From: Euptelea pleiosperma
Lineage: Eukaryota; Streptophyta; Magnoliopsida; Ranunculales; Eupteleaceae
Assembly: GCA_035048495.1 (NCBI GenBank)
Contig: CM068544.1
Coordinates: 12,456,138 to 12,520,137, forward strand
Length of the DNA stretch: 64,000 nt
Direction of reading: 5' to 3'
Under the pieces are notes generated by a model. It had not been told where the DNA came from. It saw nothing but the letters and a program-made list of their open reading frames with translations, and searched no databases. Of the stretch, positions 45,378 through 58,874 are shown piece by piece (the first letter of the stretch is position 1; every line of letters starts with the position of its first letter). The position numbers were made by a program, and so were the translations under genes.

Positions 45378-46468
45378 TGAAATTAAGGTTTTTCCGCGTC
45401 GTTGGTTACGGAAACCCTAAAGTTCAACAATATTTGTAATTTCTCCGATTTGGTTCACTTAATCTACAAAAATGCAGATTTGCACAGTGGCTCGTGTCGG
45501 ATATCGTCCGCACTCGGGGTTAGGGCAAATTAAGAACAATAATAATAGAAACTGCTGAGAATTTATGGAAGGGTGAGAATGGTGATATGATTGATTTTTA
45601 AAACACTCTTTTGGAGAAAAGAAAATAGATTTGAGCAGGAATAAAAGAAAATAGAAAATACCAAAATAATAAACTTCAACTCAATTTATTGAATGATCAA
45701 ATGTGCTTACAAAAATCAATTCAAAATTCACTAACAATTAACTAGAAATTAATCAAATTCAAAAGCATGTAAAACAAAACTAGAGAGAGAAACTAGTTAG
45801 AAAGTGAGAGAAAATGAGAAATAAGCTTTAGAGAGAGAAACTAGAGGGAAACAAGAGATTTTTAAAATCTAGAGAGAGAAGAGATTTTTAGAGAGTGAAA
45901 ATGATAGAGAGAGAAAGAGAATAAGGTAGAGAGAGAAAGAGAAATAGAGAGAGAAGGTTTGAGAATTTTAGAGAAAGAATGAAAGAAGAGAGAGAAAGAA
46001 GGATCTCACCATGAACTTACCAAAGGTTTGCATCGGCCACATGGATCTTATGCTTACGTGGGTGCATGCACAGGTACGAGCTGCAAGGAGTGCTTGCAGG
46101 TGGACGTTCGGTGTTGGAGATAAAAGGTGCACTGAGGAGAGGGCAGCAAATGTGGAGAAGCAAGACTAGTGGTATGTAGTGGCTCGGGGAGGAGCTGAAT
46201 GGGATCAGTCCGGCAACGGCATGCAAGCAAGGGAGCAATGAGGATGAACCCAGTGGAGGAGCAGACGTTGATGAGCTGCTAATGTGTGGCTGCTGGAAGG
46301 AATAACCGGTTTCACATGCACCGTGAAAACAGGTGTTGACGGTGAGAAGAAGTGGAAAACCTGCTAAAGAGGTTGCTGCTTGTGGTGACTGGGGTAGCAG
46401 AACCGAGTGAGCAGGTAGACTTGCCACTGCACTTACCGAAGACAATTCATGATAGAGATCTTGCAGGT
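45378..46468 (-). repeat. 5' LTR of A5, U5-side part
   Basis: Matches 30392-31482 with scattered substitutions. Donor-like GGTAAGT at 46015-46021. Broken at CAGGT (46464-46468), the N6 target duplication. Confidence 0.92.
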
Positions 46469-49400
46469 TGAAAGTAGGTTTTTTCCGCGTCGTTGGTTAC
46501 GGAAACCCTAACTTCAACACATTTTTAATTTATCCGAGACATTTAACCTGTAAAATGAGCAGTTTTGCATAGTGGCTCGTGTCGGATGTCGATCCGCACT
46601 CGGGATTAGTCGGATTAGCGCAAATAAGAACATAAAATGACAGAAAATTTCCTGAAAATGGAACACAATTTTATTCAAATAAACTTCATTCAATCAAAAT
46701 TGTCTTTTACAGCAAAAATCTAACAAAATAACTAAACTAGAAAGCATTAAAAGAGATTAGGGTAGAGAGAGAAGATGAATTGAGAGAAAGACAACCTAGA
46801 GAGAGAAATCAAGAATAGGAGAGAGAAAATAGAAAGAGAAAATGAGGAAAGGCCTAGAGAGAGGAAGATAGTGAGAAGATCTAGAGAGAGAATCTAAAGA
46901 GAAGGATAAAGAATGGAGATGAAACCTACCTTGTGGTCTTACCATGAGGTGGAGATTGACCGGCAAAGAGAACCTGCCAATGGAGTGATGATGCTCCGGT
47001 CATTGATGGTCAACCAAGTGGGAAGCCCGAAGAGGGTGCATGGTGGTGCTCCGGCCAAAGAGGAGTGGGTTGAAGAAGCCACAGGCTCGCATCTGGTGGA
47101 GCTTGTGAGAAGCTTGGTGGAAAGAAGGAGGTTATGGCTTGATGTCCAACGTGGTTGGCTTGCAAGTTATGAAGCCCTACCTGTTCTTCTTCACTGGAGA
47201 GCTACTCTTTTGAGGCAAGAATGGAGGTTGCTGACCATCAACCCAACGAAGATGGTGGTGCTGTCCAGCAGCTAGGAGAAGACGAGGTGCTCTCCGCCTA
47301 GTTTTTTTCAAGCGGTGCTTGAAGGTGGAGGTGGATGCAAGAGGTGTGCGTGCAGGTGGTGGAGCACGTTGTGGATGAATCTAACGGCCTGCTCTATTGC
47401 AGGCCGTGAAGATGGTGATGGATGTAGTCGTGCTGCCCACAGGTGAGATGGTGTGGTGGTTAGCTGTGGAGGAAGGGAGGCGCTAGGGGACGTGGTGGCT
47501 GGCGTTGGACGGTGCAAGGAGGGGATGGAACCCACCGTTCTTTCCCCTTTTTTTTTTATTTCTTTTTCTGTTTTTTTTTTTTTGTGAGAGAGGCGAGGGC
47601 GAAGCAGTAAGTGGTAACTTGGGTGCCGTCTATTGGAATGGTACTAGGTGGAGCAGGGTATAGCAGCTGTAACGGAGGTTTCCGGCGAGCTTCTCATCGT
47701 AGAAGACGATCGGAGTTGCACCTGCAACTCCGGTGGAATTAAAAGAGAAGAAGAAGAAGAAGGCTGAGGATAAAAAAAGAAGAAGAAAACGACGAGGAAG
47801 GAGAAGAAAACTAAGAGGAAGAAGACGGATAGGAGGAGAGGGGGAGGAAGACGTGCTGGCGGTGGAGACGACGACCGGAGTTGCTGTCTGCAACTCCGGC
47901 GAGCTAAGAAGACAAAGAAGACGCAGCAGAAAAAAAAGGAGAAGAAGAAGAAGAAGAAGAAGAAGGAAGGGAAGAGAGGAGGAGGAAAGAAGAGAAGGAA
48001 GAAGAAGAGGGGGAGGACCCTCACCAGCTCGCTGTGGTGAGGACGGTGGTGGCGCTCGGTTCGCCGGCCGGAGTTGCAGACCTGCAACTCCAGCAACAAA
48101 AACAAGAAAATGAAGAAGAAGAAGAGGAGGAGGAAGAGGAGAAGAAGAAGAAGAAGAAGAAGAAGAAGAAGAAGAAGAAAAAGAAGAAGCTCCACTCCTC
48201 ACCGGCGATGGCGCGCCGGAGGAGAAGACGAAGGGGAAAGGGAAGAGGAAGAAGAGGTGTCCGAGCGACGGGGGGGGAAGAAGAGAGATCCCGAGGGTTT
48301 TTCAACCCTCTCCTTAAGTAGAAACCGTGGGTTTCTACACTTAGAAACTCACGGTTTCTAAAAAAAATTCATTTTTTTATTTTTTTATTATTATTTTATT
48401 TTAATTTTTATTTTTGAAAAGTGATAAGTGGGTTACGGGCTTGGGCTCCTGGGCTATTTGGCCATGACCACCAGGCCAAAAGCTGATGCCACGTGTTGGC
48501 CAGTGGTTGGCCGAGAGATGACGCCACGAGTCGGCCAGTGGTTGGCCAATGGGAATGCTCAAAATCGTGGGCCCAGAGTGCATCGGCCATGGGCCAGAAG
48601 GTAGGTGAGAAGGATAGTGGGCCACTGGGCTCGATGGATGTGGGTTAGGGTGCGTTTGGTTGCCAGGGGAGAAAAATGCATTTTTCCCCTTGAAATACCC
48701 ATCAAGGAAAGATGTATTTTCCTTTCTTCGGAAATCGAGCTCTACGCTCTCAGCCACGATCAATAATCTGAGGCATTACTCTACAATCAAACCTGCCTTA
48801 GGGACTGATATTTTACACTGGAGATCGGGTGGTTGATAGGATGGATGATCGACTGATCAGTAGCATGATCGGATGGTCGGATGCATAGAATTGATAGATC
48901 ACATGGCGATCTATAGAGATTCAACGGCCCGATGGAAGATCCAACGGTCAGAAAGCTAAGGGAGATGAGACAGAGCCAATGAGCAGGAGTTCTGGGGTTA
49001 AGTCAATAGATTCGAGGACCGAGAAATGAAGAGAGAGAAAATAAGGAGAGATGAGAGAGAAAATATCAGAAAAAGTATTGGCAGAGGGTCATGAACCCTG
49101 GTTTTCCATTGTTCTTCACTTGAGCTTTGCCAGTAGAGCAGGCCATCATTTGATGTGGCTTTAAATGCTTTGGTCCTTCTCTTGGTTATCAGCTCTCCCG
49201 CTCTCGTGGTTCCTTGGGCCAGCTCTTCGATCCTCTTTTTCAACCCGTATTTGGCCCATATCTTCTAGTCATAGCCTGTTGGCTCTTTAAGCTTTGATAA
49301 TGGGCTTTCATGATCGATCTAGGCCCGCAAGTCTCGAGAATCATCCCATCGGGGTTTCCTGCGACAGAAGAAGCGCGTAATGAGACTTTATCAGAACGGC

Positions 49401-49587
49401 TTAATATCTAGACTTCTGAAAATGTGTTTAATGCATGCAAATATACCATTTCGTCCAGAAAAGTGTGTTCTACGCAACAGAAGAGACTCTTACGTAGAAA
49501 AGTAGGTAAATAGAGTATTTTACGTAGGAGAATGCAATAACGCTAAAAGGATAATTGCTTAAAATAAGCACTTTTGAGCGAATATCA
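46469..49587 (-). repeat. 3' LTR of N6
   Basis: Contains donor-like GGTAAGA (46937-46943, minus), hairpins at 47710-47733, 47875-47899 and 48068-48093, several GAA tracts, a promoter-position inverted repeat with arms AGAAACCGTG/CACGGTTTCT (48320-48359) beside TACTTAAGG, and two 20-bp AACGG units (48918-48957) including an exact TCCAACGGTCA. Confidence 0.92.
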
Positions 49588-51556
49588 CAACCCCCAACCA
49601 GCATATTGCCAATCCTTGGCAATTAGTGCGAAATAAATGAGCTTAAAAGGGCTCTGCACATGCTGCACACTTTTTCATATTAGCTCCGGGAAAACACCGT
49701 TCGTCAAATTATTGAATGGATGCAAAAACAGTTACATGCTAGCGAAGAGTTTGAAAGTTTTGGCAAGACTACAGACTGATAATCATGACCCAGAATAGTC
49801 AGACTCTGCGTGTGTGTGTGCTCAACATTCTCATCATTCGACAGTAAAGATTTCCAGATCACCTCTAAGTTTTTCTGCCTCGACCTCAAATCTCACATGT
49901 TTAGCACTCAGAAAAGAATCACACAAGAAGGGTTTTCTTCTTTTCTCTCAATTTATATGTGAGGAGATGTATTTAATATAAAGAGGCAAAAGATCTCACA
50001 TATGTTTTATTTGAAGGAAGGACATCTTTTAACAGAAGGAGATCTCATGATTGGAATACCACTTCACTCGGGAACGTCAGATCAAACTCTATAGCTTCCC
50101 TTTCTCCAATCTCCACATTTTATGATCGTGCTATCCTAGAATCAAGTAGGACTTTCTTGGGTTGTAATGAGGCTTAGGTCAGGTGTAGAGAGATAAAGGA
50201 ATACAGGATTTCAAAGATCTTGAGAGGATATTGCCATTTTCTTGAATTTTTCTTTCGACGTAACACCATTATCTGGTTCTTTTTCCTTTTTTTTTTTCGT
50301 ATTTTTCTCTTTTTCTTGATATTTCTGAGACTGCTCAATTTCTTTTCAGCTCTTCTTCATACTTTCTTTCCATATTTTGTTTTTGGCTTGAACCACTTTC
50401 TTTTCCTTTTGATTCTTCTTCTTTACTTTTCTTTTTCACGGTACACCCACATCAGTTATTCTTTTGTCCATCTCAAAATAAGGGTAGCCAGTCATGCTTC
50501 GTAGCTATACTGGATTTTAGGTTGATGGGTTTACAAAGTAAAGGCTTTTATAGAAGGGTTCAAGGGGTTTCTAGTGAAGTATAATTCAGGTGAGTAAGAA
50601 GGCTGAATGGTTCAGAAAACAATGGCCTAAATCATTTTCTAGGGTTTGCACTATCATGTATACTGTCTTGACTGGATACAGAGAAGGTTCTGTTGTAATA
50701 ATCCAATTTTGATGTCGTTCCGAGTTTTATGATCGAAGCAAAAGATAATGAGATCTCTCAACGAATATTGCGGGCATGAAGAATAGTGAGTCATCCATTG
50801 ACTCAGGATTATTGTATAACTCTCTGAAATGATTAAAGGCTCGAAAGCTCACTGGGTTAGGTCTCCACAATTCTTCTCACAGGATCTCTAGAGTTTCAAA
50901 ACTTAGGATGACTCTGATGTTGATAGTGTACAATTGTGCCGAATCTGAGTTTTTCTAAGTTTTCTAACCTGCTGTAGTCACGCTTGAATTGACTCAACGC
51001 TAACTTTAAACAAAAATTGACATCCTCAATACTGACTTAACGGAGGTTTTCAGCTAATCAAAGTCAGGGTATTTGACACATTTTTGAAATTCTAGAAAAC
51101 TTTTTGAGAACATCGGAAATCACCCCAAAAACAACCCTTTTTTTTTTTTATATATATTTATCAAAAGGAATACATGAGTTTTGGTAAATACCCACCCCCA
51201 ACCAAAATACAGCACCGTCCTCGGTGCTTATGACCGGGACATAAAATGATGAAAAATCAGTGATGATGATGCAAAGATTCAGGAAGGATGTTACCAAGTC
51301 GGCAGAAACTCGACAGTGTGTGGTACCTGATGAGCGGAAGAATGAATGTACCTGCATTTCCAAAGATATAACAATAATAACAAATGCATGAGACTCATGT
51401 ACTCTAGGATACCGGAATTGCCTTTCCGAAAGCGCTAAGTTTTACGTCTTCAGCCAGACATGATGGGGGTATATCAAGTACCCCCAACCAGGATAAAACT
51501 CATGGAGACTGAGTGAATCTGCAGTCTTCCTGACACCTAAGGTGGAACAGAGACAA
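49588..51556 (-). other. PPT and conserved 3' non-coding region of N6
   Basis: Close to the N1 and A2 versions. PPT 49588-49599; hairpin AGCACCG/CGGTGCT near 51210-51230; post-ORF stem GGGGGTA/TACCCCC at 51465-51485. Confidence 0.75.
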
Positions 51557-53231
51557 CTATCCTATCCCTTGTCTAGGTATACCTGTGTAGAACAGGTCTT
51601 TCTCAGTGTAAATTGAGAGAAGGGCATTGAGCTCTCTGAGCAGACTGACAAAAGTACGGAGTTGATCTGGGAGGAGTCGAAGCTTCTCAGTAAAGATTGA
51701 GAGGAGAGTAGGAGTGGTTTCTCTGAGCAGACCCGCAAAAACTTTTAGTTCAGCGGGGAGGGATAGAAGTTTCTTAGTAAAGACTGAGAGGGGAGTAGTA
51801 GTGGGTTCTCTGACCGTGGTTAGCAGAGCCGCGAACTCATGGAGTTTTGCGGGAATGTATCTGAATGGAGCAGACTCCTGCAGATCAGTAATACCAAAAT
51901 TGTCTGACTCTGAGATGAAGTCAGACTCAAAGTGTTCTTGACACTTGGATAATTTATCCTCGGGGGAGTCCTGAATTAGACTCGCTACGGCACACGGGTC
52001 ATCGATAATATCGACGTAGGGTGACGGGTGAAAACTGTTGACCTCTGCCTTGATGTGTCCTAATTTGATAGGGATGTTCCAATCCCTACATTCAATATGT
52101 CCCTCCTCGGTGGGGATCGGTAGGTCCAGGACAGCGGGAGGCCCATTTTCTAGACATGGCTCATTAGTAGGAATGTCTGCATTCAGAGCAGAGAGAGAAT
52201 TATCAGAGATAGAGAAGGGACTAAATTCCTCTGTGCTCAGTCCAGAAGTTGGTGCTGTTAAGGGCACCAAAGATTGAGACTCGGGTTCATTACCATTGGT
52301 GCACAATCCAAGGGAGGTGGGGAGGAACGGTAGATCTATGACAGTAGGGATCCTACGATCGAGACAAAACTCAGTGTCATGATGATCATCTTCAGGGTCC
52401 AGGTTAGAAGCAGCAGTGGGAGAGTGAGAAATAGGTTGCTCTGAGGTAGTTTCAAGATGTGGTGCTTTTAAAGGCACCGAAGAAGGAAACACTGGCTCCT
52501 CAATAGTCTGGCTCGATCTAGGGGTGGGTACAACTTCTATTTCTTCCTCACAATGGTGGTACTGGGTCCAATTGTGTGGCTCCTCATTATAAACAGTGGC
52601 CATATCATTCTCCTCAGGATAGGCTATTGGTGGACTAGTGAAGTTGACTTCCTCTCTCTCATTTTCTAATTGAACTAGACGTTGCTCCAAGCTTTCCATA
52701 GATTGCTGTTGTTGGTGCTCTAGCTGGGCAATGTACTTAGAGAGAAGGTCCTCGAGACCGGTTATAGTAGCCAACGGAGGTGGTTCAGCCAAGGGGAGCT
52801 GAGGTGCTAACTCTTGATTGTAGTCCGACTGGGTATGAAAGTTGTAAGGCAAAGTGGAGTCTGGGACTAGTTGCTGACTCTGAAAATCCTGAGGGGCCCA
52901 CTGTTGATCAGAATAGTCATTCTGTGGATATGACGGGTACTGAGATTGCGAGTATTGCCAGTCATACTCTCCATTGGGTTGATGGAACCTGGAAGGATAA
53001 TTATCCTGTGGCAGTTGCTGCGGGAGAGCAGACTGTTCCCAACCAAAGTTATGGTGACTCCTATTATCCTGAATTGTACTCCGGATCTCGGTGATTATCA
53101 TACCCTGTAGAAGTGTGCGAGACTGGAGTATCATGATGATACGCAGAATTGTCATACCATTGTTGAGAGTGATCACCTCGATTCTCACAGAAACTGTAGT
53201 AGGTCTCATATAGAGGCCGTTCATCTGCCAT
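51557..53231 (-). pseudogene. Mosaic Gag-Pol relic ORF of N6, frameshifted near its start
   Basis: Homologue of the N1 617-residue ORF. The original start MADERPLYETY is at 53231, but a deletion of about 158 bp near 53067-53071 (removing the VSALRAAV..., VCTF region of N1) puts it out of frame with the rest. A second ATG at 53224, in another frame, happens to run through the joint and gives a 555-codon ORF with about 50 unrelated leading residues followed by NRSHHNFGWEQ onward. Downstream of the joint it is open and collinear with N1: the coil LEDLLSKYIAQ, the duplicated linker segments and the three Leu-rich repeats to YTGIPRQGIG. Other length differences I could see are whole codons. Confidence 0.75.
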
Positions 53232-55017
53232 TAGAGGCGATGGAGGGGTGCGGTGGACTAACTCTCAGATCAAGTTAGTAAAATGTTTGGACAGGTCCAA
53301 CCGGGCTTCTACTTGAAAAAGCAAGCCCAAGATATGGCAAAAAGTTGCCAAAAGGAGATACTGGAGTAGTGATTCTAAATGATGCACACCAAGCACAGAT
53401 AATCCTATTCTAAACAATCAGGATATATTTTAGGCATTATCTTGTTAGTTTTGGGGCTAGAGTAGATTATGACAGTGGGCGGACCACTGGTTTATCTTTT
53501 AGCTGCCGGACTAACTATTTGCACTTAGAGGTTCTCACCAGGCTACACTCTTCAGAGCGAATCCTTTAGTACTAACTCTAGTCAACAACAAGGCAATCCG
53601 AAGCCTAGACAGACGTGCGGCACAATGGCTGTCTTAAGTACGTCCCAGACTAACCGGATTGGTCAAGTGTATAAGAAGAGTGTTCCCTCGGGTTAAGCTA
53701 GGGTTGGTGCGTGTTCCTAGTCCACACGCAACTAACCGCCGAATAGTCCAAGATGCCACGTCGAGCTCAGTGTACTTGAGTAGCAGGGACTTATGGGTGT
53801 GTTAGACAACAGGGACCCGCGCTCGTGGTCTTATTTCGATTGGATGTTAAGCGGGTTCGCTTTGTGTGGATTTTTCCTCGAACACCGAGCTAATTGGCTC
53901 TACTTCTTGATTCTTTTTAATTAAATGGAGCCTTGGGATCAAATCAGTTGGAATGATGAGGTGGGTGATGAAATCCCACCAGTTGCAATTTGGAGCTGGG
54001 TCTGCTCTCTTAGAGTTGATTGATTAACGGCCACTCCACGCAAGTCGAATAAGTTGTTGCTAGAAAACAAATAGACATGCGGCAATGGTTCACCCAAATT
54101 ACTCTGTATCGCACCCAAGGCGAGGATAGGGACTTACCTCCCGTGGGCCACGCCACGGGGTCTCCTCCGTGGGTTAGAGAGGGGTATCCTAATGGGCTTG
54201 GGCCCGACTCCACCTCTTTGAGCTTTCGCTCTCTACCCACCCTGGATCGTGTTCCTGCAGAAACAGTTAGATCGCACGGTCTAGGTATGTGGGATTCTAT
54301 TTGGAAGATCCTTGCCTTTTTAGGGTTCACTGAACAAGCACTGAATTTAGGCAAGTTTTTGAATGAGTTTCCAAATTCGAGATGGGTTAAAATTTAGGAA
54401 TTCCCAGATTGGAAAATACCTAGATTGGAAAGTTTCCCGAACTGTGGAGATCTTCCAAGAAAGATTTGATTGCGAGATCCCTTATAATTTTGGAAAATTT
54501 CCCAAAATTGAAATTCTGCTAGATTTGGGGCGTTTCCTTTTGCAGACTTTTCCAAATTCGGAAGATTTCTAAAGATAGAAATTCTTCTAAAGAGGAAACT
54601 TCTAAGAGGGGAAACCCTAATTAAGCAGAGTATCAAGATTTTGGAATCTTTCTAAAAATCGCAAATCCTTGATTGGTGATTTCTAAAAATCTGCAGAATA
54701 TAAAATCCTAATTTTTTTTTGAATTTTGATTTTTTAATTTTTTTGGTAATTTCCACTTAATCTAGGGTTTCTAAAAAAACCCTAGAACAAGATCTAGCAG
54801 TTATATGGAAAGCAATAAAATTCCTAAATTATTACAAATTGCACTCGGCCTTCCGAGGCATTAAAAATAGTAATTTAAAAACTGTTAAAAATCACTAAAA
54901 ACCAAAAATAGAAAGTTTCCCGAAAAAGGTCGGGCTGTCCAAATTGAGCAGCTTTCCGATTCAGCAACTTTCCAATTCCGTCTTTACGTCCTTTTTCGCA
55001 CTCCCGAACACCCGAGC
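53232..55017 (-). other. Leader of N6
   Basis: Near copy of the A2 and N1 leaders, with GGTAAGT at 54132-54138 (minus). No gene seen. Confidence 0.75.
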
Positions 55018-55030
55018 GGCAGCGGCGCCA
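55018..55030 (-). other. Primer-binding site of N6 (tRNA-Asp type)
   Basis: Minus strand TGGCGCCGCTGCC next to the LTR; one mismatch to tRNA-Asp, as in A2 and N1. Confidence 0.85.
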
Positions 55031-55032
55031 TT

Positions 55033-58000
55033 TGAAAGTAGGTTTTTTCCGCGTCGTTGGTTACGGAAACCCTAACTTCAACACATTTTTAATTTATCCG
55101 AGACATTTAACCTGTAAAATGAGCAGTTTTGCATAGTGGCTCGTGTCGGATGTCGATCCGCACTCGGGATTAGTCGGATTAGCGCAAATAAGAACATAAA
55201 ATGACAGAAAATTTCCTGAAAATGGAACACAATTTTATTCAAATAAACTTCATTCAATCAAAATTGTCTTTTACAGCAAAAATCTAACAAAATAACTAAA
55301 CTAGAAAGCATTAAAAGAGATTAGGGTAGAGAGAGAAGATGAATTGAGAGAAAGACAACCTAGAGAGAGAAATCAAGAATAGGAGAGAGAAAATAGAAAG
55401 AGAAAATGAGGAAAGGCCTAGAGAGAGGAAGATAGTGAGAAGATCTAGAGAGAGAATCTAAAGAGAAGGATAAAGAATGGAGATGAAACCTACCTTGTGG
55501 TCTTACCATGAGGTGGAGATTGACCGGCAAAGAGAACCTGCCAATGGAGTGATGATGCTCCGGTCATTGATGGTCAACCAAGTGGGAAGCCCGAAGAGGG
55601 TGCATGGTGGTGCTCCGGCCAAAGAGGAGTGGGTTGAAGAAGCCACAGGCTCGCATCTGGTGGAGCTTGTGAGAAGCTTGGTGGAAAGAAGGAGGTTATG
55701 GCTTGCTGTCCAACGTGGTTGGCTTGCAAGTTATGAAGCCCAACCTGTTCTTCTTCACTGGAGAGCTACTCTTTTGAGGCAAGAATGGAGGTTGCTGACC
55801 ATCAACCCAACGAAGATGGTGGTGCTGTCCAGCAGCTAGGAGAAGACGAGGTGCTCTCCGCCTAGTTTTTTTCAAGCGGTGCTTGAAGGTGGAGGTGGAT
55901 GCAAGAGGTGTGCGTGCAGGTGGTGGAGCACGTTGTGGATAAATCTAACGGCCTGCTCTATTGCAGGCCGTGAAGATGGTGATGGATGTAGTCGTGCTGC
56001 CCACAGGTGAGATGGTGTGGTGGTTAGCTGTGGAGGAAGGGAGGCGCTAGGGGACGTGGTGGCTGGCGTTGGACGGTGCAAGGAGGGGATGGAACCCACC
56101 GTTCTTTCCCCTTTTTTTTTTTATTTCTTTTTCTATTTTTTTTTTTTTGGTGAGAGAGGCGAGGGCGAAGCAGTAAGTGGTAACTTGGGTGCCGTCTATT
56201 GGAATGGTACTAGGTGCAGCAGGGTATAGCAGCTGTAACGGAGGTTTCCGGCGAGCTTCTCATCGTAGAAGACGACCGGAGTTGCACCTGCAACTCCGGT
56301 GGAATTAAAAGAGAAGAAGAAGAAGAAGGCTGAGGATAAAAAAAGAAGAAGAAAATGACGAGGAAGGAGAAGAAAACTAAGAGGAAGAAGACGGATAGGA
56401 GGAGAGGGGGAGGAAGACGTGCTGGCGGTGGAGACGACGACCGGAGTTGCTGTCTGCAACTCCGGCGAGCTAAGAAGACAAAGAAGACGCAGCAGAAAAA
56501 AAAGGAGAAGAAGAAGAAGAAGAAGAAGAAGGAAGGGAAGAGAGGAGGAGGAAAGAAGAGAAGGAAGAAGAAGAGGGGGAGGACCCTCACCAGCTCGCTG
56601 TGGTGAGGACGGTGGTGGCGCTCGGTTCGCCGGCCGGAGTTGCAGACCTGCAACTCCAGCAACAAAAACAAGAAAACGAAGAAGAAGAAGAGGAGGAGGA
56701 AGAGGAGAAGAAGAAGAAGAAGAAGAAGAAGAAGAAGAAGAAGAAGAAGAAGAAAAAGAAGAAGCTCCACTCCTCACCGGCGATGGCGCGCCGGAGGAGA
56801 AGACGAAGGGGAAAGGGAAGAGGAAGAAGAGGTGTCCGAGCGACGGGGGGGGAAGAAGAGAGATCCCAAGGGTTTTTCAACCCTCTCCTTAAGTAGAAAC
56901 CGTGGGTTTCTACACTTAGAAACTCACGGTTTCTAAAAAAAATTCATTTTTTTATTTTTTTATTATTATTTTATTTTAATTTTTATTTTTGAAAAGTGAT
57001 AAGTGGGTTACGGGCTTGGGCTCCTGGGCTATTTGGCCATGACCACCAGGCCAAAAGCTGATGCCACGTGTTGGCCAGTGGTTGGCCGAGAGATGACGCC
57101 ACGAGTCGGCTAGTGGTTGGCCAATGGGAATGCTCAAAATCGTGGGCCCAGAGTGCATCGGCCATGGGCCAGAAGGTAGGTGAGAAGGATAGTGGGCCAC
57201 TGGGCTCGATGGATGTGGGTTAGGGTGCGTTTGGTTGCCAGGGGAGAAAAATGCATTTTTCCCCTTGAAATACCCATCAAGGAAAGATGTATTTTCCTTT
57301 CTTCGGAAATCGAGCTCTACGCTCTCAGCCATGATCAATAATCTGAGGCATTACTCTACAATCAAACCTGCCTTAGGGACTGATATTTTACACTGGAGAT
57401 CGGGTGGTTGATAGGATGGATGATCGACTGATCAGTAGCATGATCGGATGGTCGGATGCATAGAATTGATAGATCACATGGCGATCTATAGAGATTCAAC
57501 GGCCCGATGGAAGATCCAACGGTCAGAAAGCTAAGGGAGATGAGACAGAGCCAATGAGCAGGAGTTCTGGGGTTAAGTCAATAGATTCGAGGACCGAGAA
57601 ATGAAGAGAGAGAAAATAAGGAGAGATGAGAGAGAAAATATCAGAAAAAGTATTGGCAGAGGGTCATGAACCCTGGTTTTCCATTGTTCTTCACTTGAGC
57701 TTTGCCAGTAGAGCAAGCCATCATTTGATGTGGCTTTAAATGCTTTGGTCCTTCTCTTGGTTATCAGCTCTCCCGCTCTCGTGGTTCCTTGGGCCAGCTC
57801 TTCGATCCTCTTTTTCAACCCGTATTTGGCCCATATCTTCTAGTCATAGCCTATTGGCTCTTTAAGCTTTGATAATGGGCTTTCATGATCGATCTAGGCC
57901 CGCAAGTCTCGAGAATCATCCGATCGGGGTTTCCTGCGACAGAAGAAGCGCGTAATGAGACTTTATCAGAACGGCTTAATATCTAGACTTCCGAAAATGT

Positions 58001-58162
58001 GTTTAATGCATGCAAATATACCATTTCGTCCAGAAAAGTGTGTTCTACGCAACAGAAGAGACTCTTACGTAGAAAAGTAGGTAAATAGAGTATTTTACGT
58101 AGGAGAATGCAATAACGCTAAAAGGATAATTGCTTAAAATAAGCACTTTTGAGCGAATATCA
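55033..58162 (-). repeat. 5' LTR of N6
   Basis: As the 3' LTR, with a GAA tract (56707-56753) about three triplets longer. Hairpins at 56276-56300, 56441-56465 and 56634-56659; promoter-position inverted repeat near 56896-56935; AACGG units 57493-57532. Confidence 0.92.
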
Positions 58163-58167
58163 CAGGT

Positions 58168-58843
58168 TGCGCCAGAATCCATGGAGGTCACCGGAGTTAA
58201 GTGCTGCACACCGTGTTGCAGGTGCAGCAAAGAAGGAGATTAAACTGGTAGCAATGAGGAAAAGCTACCGGCAGGTTTGAGAGACTCGAGACTAGAAGGT
58301 TGATGTGCAGCAGCCTGGTGGTTTGGAGATAGGGCGGAGGAAGACCTGAGCTTGGGGAGCTGCTATCACGTTCGCCGGAGTTGCAGGCGGAGTGGAAGGT
58401 TGCTGGTGGTTGCTGTTTGCACAGCCAGGCAATGAGAACTAGATCTAACTGAGGATGTCTTGGAAGATCCACACGCACAGACCTAGCACAAGACCTCAGA
58501 CCTGAAGGAGGGAAAATGAAGCAGGTCTGTTGGTGGTATTCCTTCACACAAGTGGGAAAGAGAACCAGAAGATCGCCGGAGTTGCAGGTAGGCAACTCCG
58601 GTTAACAAGTGAAGAAGAAGAACAGGAAGAAGAAGAAAGGAGGGGGAAGGGGGGCAGGAGGTGCACAGCAAGGCTGCAACAACAAAAGGATACCAGCAAC
58701 GGTGGATTGGTGTGTGGCTATTGGTGGAATGCTTCTCACGGTGGTTGCTTGCTGTTGGTTGCAGCAAGTTTTGATGGTGCGAGGAGTGGAAAAATGGACC
58801 TGCAACAATGAGTTGTAGGACGATTTTAATGGAGGATGGGGTT

Positions 58844-58874
<31 letters not shown>

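Larger units (their letters stand above)
46469..58162 (-). mobile_element. N6: second non-autonomous element of the N1 kind
   Basis: Minus-strand element in the 5' LTR of A5. LTRs 46469-49587 (3119 bp) and 55033-58162 (3130 bp) differ at roughly 15 sites by eye, plus GAA and T-run length changes. CAGGT flanks both ends (46464-46468 and 58163-58167). Internal region 49588-55032 has the same order as N1 and a homologous mosaic ORF, but its LTR is a different subfamily. Confidence 0.93.

Noticed and set aside
46913..47275. 120-codon ORF with protein-like composition in the N6 LTR, repeated at 55477-55839
   Set aside because: Antisense to the element, and the two copies are just the two LTRs of one element. 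No counterpart in other LTRs.
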